Assembly: GCF_004362215.1 (NCBI RefSeq)
Contig: NZ_SNWR01000001.1
Coordinates: 124,001 to 188,000 of the forward strand
From: Paractinoplanes brasiliensis
GTDB lineage: Bacteria > Actinomycetota > Actinomycetes > Mycobacteriales > Micromonosporaceae
Direction of reading: 5' to 3'
Length of the DNA stretch: 64,000 nt
Made by a program: the position numbers and the translations under genes. How positions within the stretch are numbered: position 1 is the first letter of the stretch; each line of letters opens with the position of its first letter. Positions 38,113 to 46,567 of this stretch are shown here, in pieces. The notes beneath the pieces were generated by a model. The model made no database searches, was not told where the DNA came from, and saw only the letters and a list, made by a program, of their open reading frames with translations.

Positions 38113-39104
38113 ACCGGGATCCGTTCGACCGTGAGCCGCTTGCGGAACACCCAGTACGTCCAGCCCTGGTAGGCCAGCACGATCGGGGTGAAGGCGACCG
38201 CCACCCAGGTCATGACCTTCAGCGTGTACGGGGTGGACGAGGCGTTGTCGACGGTGAGGCTGTTGGCGGCGGCGATGCTGGACGGCATCACGTCGGGGAA
38301 CAGCGTGACGAACAGGCCGAACACCGCGAGCACGAGGGTCGCGCCGGTGGCCAGGAACGCCCAGCCCTCACGGCGTACGCGGGTCGCGATGACCGCCCCG
38401 GCCAGAGCGAGCGCCGCCGCCGCGAAAAGCAGCCAGCCGGCGACGTCGTGGTGGGTGCTCGCCGTCCACGCCAGGAAACCGCCCGCGACCAGGACAGCCG
38501 CCGGGGCCACCCGCTCGGCCAGCCGTCCGGCCCGCTCCCGCATCTCGCCGCCGGTCTTGAGGGCCAGGAACACCGCACCGTGCAGCACGAACAGCGTCAG
38601 CGTGGTCAGGCCGCCGAGCAGCGCGTACGGGTTGAGCAGGTCGAAGAAGCCACCGACGTACTCGTGGTTCGCGTCGAGCTTGACGCCGCGCACGATGTTG
38701 CCGAACGCCACGCCCCACAGGATCGCCGGGACCAGGCTGCCGCCGATGATGCACCAGTCCCAGCGGCGGCGCCAGCGGTCGTCGTCGCGCTTGCCGCGGT
38801 ACTCGAACGCGACCCCGCGCAGGATCAGCGCGACCAGGATGAGCAGCAGCGGCAGGTAGAAGCCGGAGAACAGGGTGGCGTACCACTCGGGGAACGCGGC
38901 GAAGGTGGCGCCGCCGGCGACCAGCAGCCACACCTCGTTGCCGTCCCAGACCGGGCCGATGGTGTTGATGAGCAGGCGGCGCTCGCGGTTGTCGCGGGCC
39001 AGCACGGGCAGCAGGATGCCGACACCGAAGTCGAAGCCCTCGAGCAGGAAGTAGCCGGCCCAGAGGATCGCGATGAGCGCGAACCAGACAGTCGTGAGTT
39101 CCAT
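38109..39104 (-). CDS. cydB: cytochrome bd oxidase subunit II
   Basis: A 331-residue integral membrane subunit with about eight or nine helices. Family landmarks are LLEGFDFGVGILLP in the first helix, TIGPVWDGNEVWLL, FEYRGKR, and PYALLGGLTTLTLFVLHGAVFLALKT. CydB stabilises CydA and forms the oxidase that reduces O2 to water with high affinity. It lies 11 bases after cydA, and its stop overlaps the cydD start. Length fits the family (about 330-380). Confidence 0.95.
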   Translation of the reverse strand: MELTTVWFALIAILWAGYFLLEGFDFGVGILLPVLARDNRERRLLINTIGPVWDGNEVWLLVAGGATFAAFPEWYATLFSGFYLPLLLILVALILRGVAFEYRGKRDDDRWRRRWDWCIIGGSLVPAILWGVAFGNIVRGVKLDANHEYVGGFFDLLNPYALLGGLTTLTLFVLHGAVFLALKTGGEMRERAGRLAERVAPAAVLVAGGFLAWTASTHHDVAGWLLFAAAALALAGAVIATRVRREGWAFLATGATLVLAVFGLFVTLFPDVMPSSIAAANSLTVDNASSTPYTLKVMTWVAVAFTPIVLAYQGWTYWVFRKRLTVERIPV

Positions 39105-39115
39105 GTCGTTCCCGA

Positions 39116-40504
39116 TCAGTAGGCGAAAGCGAGCGGGCGGTCGGGGTCATCGGTGGGTTCTTCCACCTCGGGGGCGCCGGCTCGGGCGTACTTGACGAAC
39201 AGCCCGACCTCGATGACGGCGAGCACGCCGTAGAGCAGCGTGAGCACGATCAGCGAGGTGGCCACCGAGCCGGCGCCGACCGACGGCGAGACACTGTCGG
39301 CGGTCTTGAAGACGCCGAACACCGTCCAGGGCTGGCGGCCCATCTCGGTGAAGATCCAGCCGAACGAGTTGGCGGCCAGCGGCATGCCGATCGAGGCGAT
39401 CGCGGCGAGCCACAGCCAGCGGTTCGCCGGTGTCCGGCCGCGGCGGGTGAACCAGAGCGCGGCCGCGGCGACCAGCATGGCGAGCCCGCCGAAGCCGATC
39501 ATCAGGCGGAACGACCAGTAGGTGACGGGCACCGAGGGCACGTAGTCGCCGGGACCGTACTTCTCGACGTACTCGGCCTGCAGGTTGTTGATGCCCTCGA
39601 CCTCGCCGCTCGGGCTGCCGGTGGCCATGAACGACAGCAGCGACGGGATGCGCACGCTGGCGAGTTCCTCGCGGCCGTCCAGCGACCCGATCGTGAAGAT
39701 GGAGAAGCTCGCGGGCTTGGAGGTGTCGTACAGGGCCTCGGCGGCGGCCATCTTCATCGGCTGCTGCTCGGTCATGACGCGGGCCTGCAGGTCACCGGTG
39801 ATCAGCACGCCGACGCCGGCGATCAGCACCACCCAGGCGCCGAGCTTGAGGCTGGGACGGAAGACGTCGGTCTGGTTGTGGCGCTTGAGGTGCCAGGCGC
39901 TGACCGCGAGCAGCACCGCGCCGCCGGTCAGGAAGCAGGCGGTGATCGTGTGCGGGAAGGTGACCAGCGTCGTCGAGTTGGTCAGCACCGCCCAGATGCT
40001 GGTCAGTTCGGCCCGGCCGGACTCGGGGTTCACGGTGTAGCCGACCGGGTGCTGCATCCACGAGTTCGCGGCGAGGATGAAGTACGCCGACAGCAGCGTG
40101 CCGATCGAGGCCAGCCAGATCGTCGCCAGGTGCACCTTTCGCGGCAGCCTGTCCCAGCCGAAGATCCACAGGCCCAGGAAGGTCGACTCGAGGAAGAACG
40201 CGAGCAGGCCCTCGATGGCGAGCGGAGCGCCGAAGACGTCGCCGACGAAGCGGGAGTAATCGCTCCAGTTCATGCCGAACTGGAACTCCTGCACGATGCC
40301 GGTGACCACGCCCATCGCGAAGTTGATCAGGAACAGCTTGCCCCAGAACTTGGTGGCCCGCAGGTAGTGCTCCTTGCCCGTCCGGTACCAGGCGGTCTGC
40401 AGGCCGGCTACCAGGGCCGACATGCCGATGGTGATCGGCACGAACAGGAAGTGGTAAACGGTGGTGATGCCGAACTGCCATCGGGCAAGGTCGAGCGCGT
40501 CCAC
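39116..40504 (-). CDS. cydA: cytochrome bd oxidase subunit I
   Basis: A 462-residue quinol oxidase subunit carrying haems b558, b595 and d. The haem-ligand His is in TTVYHFLFVPITIG near residue 18, another in the TFPHTITACFLTGG helix, and the Met ligand region is near VMTEQQPMKMAAAEALY. The GRQPW motif (TEMGRQPWTVFGV) closes the quinol site. The Q-loop is of the short type. GTG 40504 has AAAGGAT upstream. The 255-base divergent region to the nitroreductase carries one perfect and one partial DevR/DosR-like box on the cydA side, so low oxygen probably induces cydABDC. Confidence 0.96.
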   Translation of the reverse strand: MDALDLARWQFGITTVYHFLFVPITIGMSALVAGLQTAWYRTGKEHYLRATKFWGKLFLINFAMGVVTGIVQEFQFGMNWSDYSRFVGDVFGAPLAIEGLLAFFLESTFLGLWIFGWDRLPRKVHLATIWLASIGTLLSAYFILAANSWMQHPVGYTVNPESGRAELTSIWAVLTNSTTLVTFPHTITACFLTGGAVLLAVSAWHLKRHNQTDVFRPSLKLGAWVVLIAGVGVLITGDLQARVMTEQQPMKMAAAEALYDTSKPASFSIFTIGSLDGREELASVRIPSLLSFMATGSPSGEVEGINNLQAEYVEKYGPGDYVPSVPVTYWSFRLMIGFGGLAMLVAAAALWFTRRGRTPANRWLWLAAIASIGMPLAANSFGWIFTEMGRQPWTVFGVFKTADSVSPSVGAGSVATSLIVLTLLYGVLAVIEVGLFVKYARAGAPEVEEPTDDPDRPLAFAY

Positions 40505-40561
40505 GGTGGGATCCTTTCCACGGATGCCCCCGAGTCTGGTGATCGCCCCGGCGGCGGATCA

Positions 40562-40575
40562 GGGCCGAAAGTCCC
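40562..40575. promoter_or_regulatory. DevR/DosR-like box E (cydA), perfect
   Basis: GGGCC-GAAA-GTCCC; on the cydA strand GGGAC-TTTC-GGCCC, matching every fixed position of the GGGAC-N4-GGCCC class. Its near edge is 58 bases from the cydA start. Confidence 0.75.
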
Positions 40576-40583
40576 GTGGGGTC

Positions 40584-40597
40584 CCGGCCATGGTCCC
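40584..40597. promoter_or_regulatory. DevR/DosR-like box E2 (cydA), secondary
   Basis: On the cydA strand GGGAC-CATG-GCCGG: perfect left arm, partial right arm. It lies 22 bases from box E. The core GGGWCCATGGCC recurs as the secondary box of the DoxX-like gene. Confidence 0.5.
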
Positions 40598-40675
40598 GAT
40601 CCCAGGCCTCGCGGCCGGTTGTTTCGCGGGGGCGGAAAAATCCTAACGTGGTGCGTCCCGACCGGCGGGTGAAAC

Positions 40676-40689
40676 AGGACCTTCGGCCC
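40676..40689. promoter_or_regulatory. DevR/DosR-like box F (nitroreductase)
   Basis: AGGAC-CTTC-GGCCC, 9 of 10 fixed positions, 71 bases before the GTG of the nitroreductase gene. Confidence 0.65.
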
Positions 40690-40759
40690 TGAACACCCAC
40701 GGCGGCAGGGCGGCACGGTTGGGGAATCCCTTTCCCCGGCCACCGCTAAGGAGACCGCC

Positions 40760-41713
40760 GTGAACCACTACGACGACGCGGATCTGCGTGCGGCGGCCGA
40801 GGCCGGCATCCGCGCGCCGTCGATGCTCAACAGCCAGCCGTGGCTGTTCCGTCTGCGCGACGGCGGCGTCGAAATCCTCGCCGACCCGGCCCGCCAGCTG
40901 GACGCCCTGGACCGGTCCGGCTGGGCGACCCGCCTGGCCTGCGGCGCCGCCACCTACAACGCCCGTCTCGCCCTCGCCATGCGTGGCCGGCCCGCCGAGG
41001 TGCACCTGCGCCCGTACCCCGCCGAGCCCGACGTCGTGGCCCGGCTCGTTCCGGGCCGGGAGAGGCCACCGACGTACGCCGAACAGGACCTGTACGCCGC
41101 CATCGCTCGCCGGCACAGCAACCGGGCGCCGTTCTGGCCCGACCCCGTGCCGGCCGAAACCCGCAAGCGGCTCATCGAGGCCGCCCGCAGCGAGTCCGCC
41201 TGGCTCGACCTGCTCGTCGGCATGACCGCCCTGGCCGGTTTCGCCGAGATCGCCCGCAGCGCCGACCGGGTGCTGCGGCGCGACGACCGGTACCAGACCG
41301 AGCTGATCGGCTGGCTGCACGCCGACGACGCGCCCGACGGTGTCCCGGTGGGCGCCGGCGCTCCCCTGCCCGAACCTCAGGACCTGCTCCCGCAGCGGGT
41401 CTTCGGCACCCGCCGCCGGGCGCCCGGCCGCGACTACGAGCCCGAACCGCTGGTCGCCGTCCTCGGCGTGCCCGGCGACTGGCCGGCCGACCAGATCACC
41501 GCGGGCCAGGCCCTGCAGAAGGTCCTGCTGACCGCGACCGACTCCGGGCTGACCACCTCGATGATCTCCCAGCCGATCGAGGTCCCCGCCGCCCGCGACC
41601 AGCTGCGGCGCTCCCTCGGCCGCACCGGCCACCCGCAGCTGGCCCTGCGCCTCGGTCACGGCACCCCCGGACCGGGCACGCCCCGCCGCGACGTCGCCGA
41701 AGTCCTCCGCTAG
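40760..41713 (+). CDS. Acg-family nitroreductase-like protein
   Basis: A 317-residue protein of the Acg family, represented in mycobacteria by DosR-regulated nitroreductase-like proteins. RAPSMLNSQPWLFRLRDGGV is the conserved N-terminal motif, then RRHSNRAPFWPDPVP in the middle and GLTTSMISQPIEV near the end. Members bind FMN, and some are thought to sequester FMN rather than reduce substrates. GTG 40760 follows AAGGAG at good spacing. It stands alone downstream of box F and is followed by another box-controlled gene. Confidence 0.85.
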   Translation: MNHYDDADLRAAAEAGIRAPSMLNSQPWLFRLRDGGVEILADPARQLDALDRSGWATRLACGAATYNARLALAMRGRPAEVHLRPYPAEPDVVARLVPGRERPPTYAEQDLYAAIARRHSNRAPFWPDPVPAETRKRLIEAARSESAWLDLLVGMTALAGFAEIARSADRVLRRDDRYQTELIGWLHADDAPDGVPVGAGAPLPEPQDLLPQRVFGTRRRAPGRDYEPEPLVAVLGVPGDWPADQITAGQALQKVLLTATDSGLTTSMISQPIEVPAARDQLRRSLGRTGHPQLALRLGHGTPGPGTPRRDVAEVLR

Positions 41714-41725
41714 AGCCGGCGGGAC

Positions 41726-41739
41726 GGGACCTTCGTCCT
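41726..41739. promoter_or_regulatory. DevR/DosR-like box G (DoxX-like gene)
   Basis: GGGAC-CTTC-GTCCT, 9 of 10 fixed positions, 84 bases before ATG 41823. It shares CTTC with box F. Confidence 0.65.
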
Positions 41740-41748
41740 GCCGAGGTC

Positions 41749-41762
41749 GGGTCCATGGCCTC
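41749..41762. promoter_or_regulatory. DevR/DosR-like box G2, secondary
   Basis: GGGTC-CATG-GCCTC, 23 bases from box G, 61 bases before ATG 41823. It has the same GGGWCCATGGCC core as box E2. Confidence 0.45.
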
Positions 41763-41822
41763 CGGACTCCTGCCCCGGATCGGCGCAGGCTCAAGGTACA
41801 GACATCGATGAAGGAGGACACC

Positions 41823-42413
41823 ATGACAACCATCGGCCGGGGCGCTGCCGCTCATCTGGAGCACGTGGAGGCTCCCGGCGCGGTCCTTACCAAGGCCGCC
41901 GCGAGGGCGCTGGCCGTGCTGCGCATCTCCACCGGCTTCGTCTTCCTGTGGGCGTTCTTCGACAAGACCTTCGGGTGGGGTTTCGCCACCCCGGCGGAAC
42001 GGGCCTGGATCAACGGCGGATCGCCCACCAAGGGCTTCCTGTCCGGTGTCGAGGTCGGCCCGAGCTGGCTGCAGACGTTCTTCCACAACATCGCCGGCGA
42101 CCCGTGGGCCAACTGGGCCTTCATGCTCGGCCTGCTCGCCATCGGCCTGGCCTTCGTGCTCGGCATCGGCATGCGGCTCGCGGCCGGCGCCGGCGCGCTG
42201 ATGATGCTCCTCATGTGGGCCGCCGAATGGCCGCTCGACAAGACCACCGCCGGGGGCGAACCCAGCGGGTCGACCAACCCGATCGTCGACTACCACATCA
42301 TCTACGGCCTCGCCGGCATCGTGCTGGCCCTGACCTACGCGGGGCACACCTGGGGCCTGGGCCGGTGGTGGGCGTCGCTGCCCATCGTCCAGAAGAACCG
42401 CTGGCTCATCTGA
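41823..42413 (+). CDS. DoxX-like integral membrane protein
   Basis: A 196-residue membrane protein with four predicted helices: about 32-52 (VLRISTGFVFLWAFFDKTFG), about 96-116, about 120-140 and about 158-178. The layout and the start of the first helix resemble DoxX/TQO-type quinone-linked proteins, some of which couple thiol or sulfide oxidation to the quinone pool. No cysteines suggest a redox centre, so the function is open. AAGGAGG 5 bases before ATG 41823 fixes the start; an earlier in-frame ATG at 41808 overlaps that site. The box pair upstream places it in the presumed low-oxygen regulon. Confidence 0.75.
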   Translation: MTTIGRGAAAHLEHVEAPGAVLTKAAARALAVLRISTGFVFLWAFFDKTFGWGFATPAERAWINGGSPTKGFLSGVEVGPSWLQTFFHNIAGDPWANWAFMLGLLAIGLAFVLGIGMRLAAGAGALMMLLMWAAEWPLDKTTAGGEPSGSTNPIVDYHIIYGLAGIVLALTYAGHTWGLGRWWASLPIVQKNRWLI

Positions 42414-42420
42414 CCCGCCA

Positions 42421-42449
42421 CGTCCGGCCGCGCTCGGCGCGGCCGGACG
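42421..42449. terminator. 13-bp perfect GC hairpin
   Basis: CGTCCGGCCGCGC-TCG-GCGCGGCCGGACG has a 13-bp stem and 3-base loop directly after the DoxX-like gene. There is no U-run, as often in actinomycete terminators. It may separate that transcript from the stress-protein pair. Confidence 0.65.
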
Positions 42450-42476
42450 CGCCCGTCCCACGAGGGAGGCAACGTC

Positions 42477-43364
42477 GTGAACACCAGGCCCATCGTCGTC
42501 GGCGCCGACGGCACCGAATCCAGCACGATCGCCGTCGACTGGGCGGCCCGTGAGGCCCACCGCCGCAACCTGCCGCTGCGGATCGTGCACGCCTTCGACT
42601 TCGACTGGCAGGGCGCCCGCTACAACATCGGCACCGATTTCATCGACATGGCACGCAAGGTCGCCGAGGCGGTCGTGGCCGCGGCCTGGGACAGGGCCCG
42701 CGACATCGCGCCGGACATCACCATCGAGACCGAGACGGTCATCGGGTCCGCCACCCCGCGGCTGCTCGAGGTGGCCGGCGAGGCGGAATCGATCGTGGTG
42801 GGCAGCCGGGGCCGGGGCGGCTTCACCGGTCTGCTGCTCGGTTCGGTCAGCCAGCGCGTCGCCACGCACGCCGCCTGCCCGGTCGTCGTCGTACGCGGTC
42901 ACTCCGCCGCCGACGGCCCCATCGCGGCCGGTGTCGACGAGTCGCCCGCCGCCGACCTCGTACTGGAAACGGCTTTCGACGCCGCGACCGAGCAGAACTG
43001 CCCGTTGACCGTCGTGCGCGCGTACCTGCCGGTGATCCCGCTGTGGCTGTCCGATGTGGCGCCGCCGACGGTCGACACGCCGGAGCAGGACGCCGCCGAG
43101 AACGAGCGGCTGGACGAGCAGCTGGTCCCGTGGCGCGCCAAGTACCCCGACGTGCCGGTCACGACCGTGGTGACCCACGAGAGCGCCGCCTACGCGCTCG
43201 AACGTGAGTCCCGGCGGTCCCGGCTGGTCGTGGTCGGCAACCGCGGTCACGGGCTGCTGGCGGGCGCGTTCCTCGGCTCGACCACCCTGCAGCTGCTGCA
43301 CCACGCCGGATCCCCGGTCCTCGTCACCCGCCCGCGACAGTCGAAGAAGGAGACGTCGTCATGA
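42477..43364 (+). CDS. universal stress protein, tandem UspA domains (1)
   Basis: A 295-residue protein of two UspA domains (about 1-145 and 150-295). Each half has the ATP-binding signature G-2x-G-9x-G-S/T: GSRGRGGFTGLLLGS near 100 and GNRGHGLLAGAFLGS near 255. Starts with PIVVGADGTESSTIAVDWAA, the first strand and Asp. Tandem-Usp proteins bind ATP and influence survival in non-growing or hypoxic cells. GGGAGG lies before GTG 42477, and the stop overlaps the next Usp gene (ATGA). No clear DevR/DosR-like box lies in the short upstream spacer. Confidence 0.93.
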   Translation: MNTRPIVVGADGTESSTIAVDWAAREAHRRNLPLRIVHAFDFDWQGARYNIGTDFIDMARKVAEAVVAAAWDRARDIAPDITIETETVIGSATPRLLEVAGEAESIVVGSRGRGGFTGLLLGSVSQRVATHAACPVVVVRGHSAADGPIAAGVDESPAADLVLETAFDAATEQNCPLTVVRAYLPVIPLWLSDVAPPTVDTPEQDAAENERLDEQLVPWRAKYPDVPVTTVVTHESAAYALERESRRSRLVVVGNRGHGLLAGAFLGSTTLQLLHHAGSPVLVTRPRQSKKETSS

Positions 43365-44224
43365 CCGCCCGCAGAATCATCGTCGGTTACGACCGCTCCA
43401 CCGACGCCAAGGCCGCCGCCCGCTGGGCTCTGGACGAGGCGTTGCGCACCGGCGCCGCGGTGGAGTTCCTGTACGCGTACGAGTGGCCGGCCTGGCTGCC
43501 GGCGACCTCGACGGTTCCGGCGCCCTCCGTGTGGCCCGACGGCGAGACCGACCGCGCCATCCAGGGCGCGCTGAACGAGGCCGCCGCCCTGGCCAAGCAG
43601 AGCCACCCGTCCGTGCCCACCCACGTCACGTTCGTGCACAACAGCGCCGCGCTCGAGCTGATCGGCCGCTCCGCCGGCGCGAGCCTGGTCGTGCTCGGCT
43701 GCCGGGGGCACAGCGGCGTCACCGGGTTGCTGGGCTCGGTCAGCGTGGCCGTCAGCGCCCACGCCAAGTGCCCCGTGGTCGTGGTGCGCGGCGAGCCGGC
43801 CGGGGAAGCGCCCGTGGTGGTCGGCGTCGACGACTCCCCGTCGGCCCAGGTGGCCCTGGTCTTCGCGGTCGAGGCCGCGCTGGCGCGCGGCGTCGGGTTG
43901 CGGGTGATCCGCGCCTGGCCGCAGGTGACCGGCCTGTGGGAGCAGAGCCAAATCGTCACCCGGGTGGTGACCGAGCAGGAGCGGCGTCCCTTCGACGAGC
44001 TGATCGCCGGCTGGCAGCGCAAACACCCCGAGCTGACCATCTCGGCCGAGGCCGTGGTCGCCCACCCGGCGGCCGCGCTGGCCGAGGCCGGCCGCGACGC
44101 GCAACTGCTGGTCGTCGGCACGCGCGGACGCGGCGCGATGCTCGGGATGGTACTCGGCTCGGTCAGCCAGCACGTGCTGCGCCACTCCCCCTGCACCGTG
44201 GTCGTGGCGCACGGCGAGCAGTAG
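43361..44224 (+). CDS. universal stress protein, tandem UspA domains (2)
   Basis: A 287-residue paralogue of the preceding protein. Domain 1 begins RIIVGYDRSTDAKAAARWAL with the signature GCRGHSGVTGLLGS. Domain 2 begins PVVVGVDDSPSAQVALVFAV with GTRGRGAMLGMVLGS. Both nucleotide sites look intact. Translation is coupled to the first gene by ATGA overlap. The pair ends 4 bases from a convergent response regulator gene. Confidence 0.93.
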   Translation: MTARRIIVGYDRSTDAKAAARWALDEALRTGAAVEFLYAYEWPAWLPATSTVPAPSVWPDGETDRAIQGALNEAAALAKQSHPSVPTHVTFVHNSAALELIGRSAGASLVVLGCRGHSGVTGLLGSVSVAVSAHAKCPVVVVRGEPAGEAPVVVGVDDSPSAQVALVFAVEAALARGVGLRVIRAWPQVTGLWEQSQIVTRVVTEQERRPFDELIAGWQRKHPELTISAEAVVAHPAAALAEAGRDAQLLVVGTRGRGAMLGMVLGSVSQHVLRHSPCTVVVAHGEQ

Positions 44225-44228
44225 GACG

Positions 44229-45320
44229 TCAGACGAGAACCGAGATGGGCTCGACCAGGCCCACCCCACCCGCGAAGTACCGGAGCCGGATGGCCATCGA
44301 CTCGCTGAGCACCTCGCCCTGACGCAGGAGGAGAAGCCCGGTGGTCGTCAGCACGTCCTGGTCGACGACCATGCCCACCATGAGCTCGCTGCCCGGCAAC
44401 CGCCGGGGTGAGCGGGCCTGGGAGGTGGCGAAGGCCTGCAGGATCCGGGCGACAAGGTCCTTCGGGTACTCGGTCAGGCCGCCGGCGACCTGAGCCGGCG
44501 GCCGGCCCCCGTCGATGCCGGTCAGGAAGGCGGCGGCCGTCGCGTACGGCGCCTGGTCGTCGTCCATGCCGGCGGGGGGCTTCTCGCCGAAGACGACCGG
44601 CTGCTCGGCGACCCACTCGGCCACGCGTTCGAGCCGGGGGATCCGCCGGATCAGGTCGTACGCCAGCCGCGGGTGGCTGCGGAGCAGTTCCTCGTTGCCG
44701 GGGTCCAGCGTCTCACCGCTTCGCGCCTGGGCCAGCACCGGTTCCGGGATGGCCATCAGCCCCACCTGCCCGAGCATTGCGGCGATGCGGGGCTCCCACG
44801 CGTCGGCGGGGGCCACGGCGTCGACCAGCATCCGCAACCGCTCGGTGCGCATCGCCGCGTACGGGTTGGTCGCCTTCATCAGGTCGATGAGCAGCTCGAC
44901 CGCGCCGTCGAGCGTGCGTTGCAGCAGCTCGCGCTCGGCCATCACCAGGCGGTGCTGCTCCAGCGCGGCGTCCAGCGCCCGGGTGAGGTCGGTGGTGTCG
45001 CAGGGCTTGGTGAGGAACCGGAACAGATTCCCGTCGTTGACCGCCGCGATGGTCGAGGTGAGCTCCGCCTGGCCGCTGAGGATGATCTGCACCGAGTCGG
45101 GGCTGGCGGTCCGGGCCCGGGCGAGGAACTCGGCGCCGTCCATGACCGGCATCTTCATGTCGGAGACGATCACCGCGTACGGTTCGGCGGCCTCGGCGAC
45201 GCGGGTCAGCCCCTCGGCCCCGGAGACGGCCGCGTCGATCTCGTAGCGGCCGCGCAGGGTCCGCCGTATGCCGTCGAGGATTCTCGGCTCGTCGTCGACC
45301 ATCAAGATGCGCTCGGCCAC
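44229..45320 (-). CDS. response regulator A with degenerate HD-type output
   Basis: A 363-residue response regulator. The receiver (about 1-122) has the acidic pair Asp9/Asp10, phospho-acceptor Asp54 in VSDMKMPVMDG and the conserved Lys of FRFLTKPC. The output (about 135-300) is helical and placed like an HD-GYP or HDOD domain, but the HD and GYP metal motifs are missing where MLGQVGLMAIPEPVLAQA stands. It is therefore probably not a cyclic-di-GMP phosphodiesterase; it may bind a partner. GTG 45320 lacks a Shine-Dalgarno but has TATGCT 6 bases upstream, a leaderless pattern. Divergent from the FIST-kinase pair. Confidence 0.85.
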   Translation of the reverse strand: MAERILMVDDEPRILDGIRRTLRGRYEIDAAVSGAEGLTRVAEAAEPYAVIVSDMKMPVMDGAEFLARARTASPDSVQIILSGQAELTSTIAAVNDGNLFRFLTKPCDTTDLTRALDAALEQHRLVMAERELLQRTLDGAVELLIDLMKATNPYAAMRTERLRMLVDAVAPADAWEPRIAAMLGQVGLMAIPEPVLAQARSGETLDPGNEELLRSHPRLAYDLIRRIPRLERVAEWVAEQPVVFGEKPPAGMDDDQAPYATAAAFLTGIDGGRPPAQVAGGLTEYPKDLVARILQAFATSQARSPRRLPGSELMVGMVVDQDVLTTTGLLLLRQGEVLSESMAIRLRYFAGGVGLVEPISVLV

Positions 45321-45326
45321 CTCGGC

Positions 45327-45332
45327 AGCATA
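45327..45332 (-). promoter_or_regulatory. -10 element TATGCT, leaderless response regulator A
   Basis: TATGCT-GCCGAG-GTG on the minus strand repeats the hexamer and the 6-base spacing found before the LuxR gene. Confidence 0.55.
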
Positions 45333-45425
45333 TGTCCGCTCAGTGCCTTAGGTTAGATTTGTCCTCAACTTCTGGTGGCCGTGGCCGAACGGAACGTCGG
45401 GGACTCGGAAAAATCGGAGGTGCAC

Positions 45426-46559
45426 GTGCCGACGCCGGTCATATCCCGTACGAGGCAGCACACGGCGGTGGCGTCCGCCGACTCGCACCGGCCAGACCCG
45501 GTCGCTGCCGTCGCTGAGCTCGCCGACGCCCTCGGCACCCGGGCCGGCCTGTACGCGGTCTTCGTCACCCCGGGATACGACCTTCCCCTGGTGGGCCGCG
45601 AGCTGAAGCGCCACTTCGGTGACCGCGTGATCGGCTGCACCAGCTCGGGCAACATCGGACCACGCGGGTACGACAGCGCCGGCCTCTGCGCCGTCGCCTT
45701 CACCGGCGGCCTGCGGGCCCGGACGGTCACTGTCGGCCCCCTCGACGACGCGCCCGGCGCTGTCGAGCGCGCGGCGCCCGAGCTGGCCGACCTTCGCTCC
45801 GAGGTGGGCGACGGTGAAGGTTTCGCGATCCTGCTCACCGACGGGCTGACCCGCAACGAGGACCTGCTCGCGGCGAATCTGATGGCCGCGCTGGGCGACG
45901 TGCCGATCGTCGGCGGCTCGGCCGGTGACAACCTGACCTTCGAGCACACGGCTGTTTACCACGACGGGGAGTTCCTGCCGAACCTCGCGTCGGTCACCGT
46001 GGTCCGCACCGATGTGCCGTTCCGGCTGATCCGCCTGCAGCATCACGAGCCGACCAGCACCCTGCTGATCGCGACCGACGTCGACCCCGACCGGCGCGTC
46101 GTCCGGGCCTTGAACGGGCGGCCGGCCGCGCAGGCGTACGCGGAAGCGGTCGGGACCCGCGTCGCCGACCTGAACTTCTCCGTCTACTCCAGGCATCCCC
46201 TGCTGCTGAACGCGGGCGGATCCGCCTGGATCCGCGCCATCGCCGCCGCGAACGCCGACGGCACGCTGAGCATGTTCGCCCGGGTTGACGTGGGCGACGT
46301 CCTGCGGGTCGGGCGCCCGACGGGCCTGCTCGACCATCTGGAGCAGCAGTTCGCCGCCCTCGAGGCCGACCTCGGACCGATCGGCGGGATGCTCGCGTTC
46401 GACTGCGTCCTGCGACGGCTGGAGACGGAGGAGCATCAGGTCGCCGACCAGGTGGGCGGCTTCCTCGCGGAGCGCGGCGTGGTGGGTTTCAGCACCTACG
46501 GCGAGCAGTTCAACGGCATGCACATGAACCAGACCCTTGTCGCGGTTGCGTTCGCCTGA
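45426..46559 (+). CDS. FIST-domain sensory protein
   Basis: A 377-residue protein of the FIST-N (about 30-220) and FIST-C (about 225-365) domains, proposed small-ligand (amino acid-type) sensors found beside kinases and chemoreceptors. Recognisable parts are GCTSSGNIGPRGYDSAGLCA, PIVGGSAGDNL and the FIST-C end VVGFSTYGEQFNGMHMNQTL. No membrane segment. GTG 45426 is chosen for GGAGG 5 bases upstream; GTG 45375 is also open. It lies 8 bases before a PAS histidine kinase and is probably its input partner. Confidence 0.86.
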   Translation: MPTPVISRTRQHTAVASADSHRPDPVAAVAELADALGTRAGLYAVFVTPGYDLPLVGRELKRHFGDRVIGCTSSGNIGPRGYDSAGLCAVAFTGGLRARTVTVGPLDDAPGAVERAAPELADLRSEVGDGEGFAILLTDGLTRNEDLLAANLMAALGDVPIVGGSAGDNLTFEHTAVYHDGEFLPNLASVTVVRTDVPFRLIRLQHHEPTSTLLIATDVDPDRRVVRALNGRPAAQAYAEAVGTRVADLNFSVYSRHPLLLNAGGSAWIRAIAAANADGTLSMFARVDVGDVLRVGRPTGLLDHLEQQFAALEADLGPIGGMLAFDCVLRRLETEEHQVADQVGGFLAERGVVGFSTYGEQFNGMHMNQTLVAVAFA

Positions 46560-46567
46560 GGAGCAGC

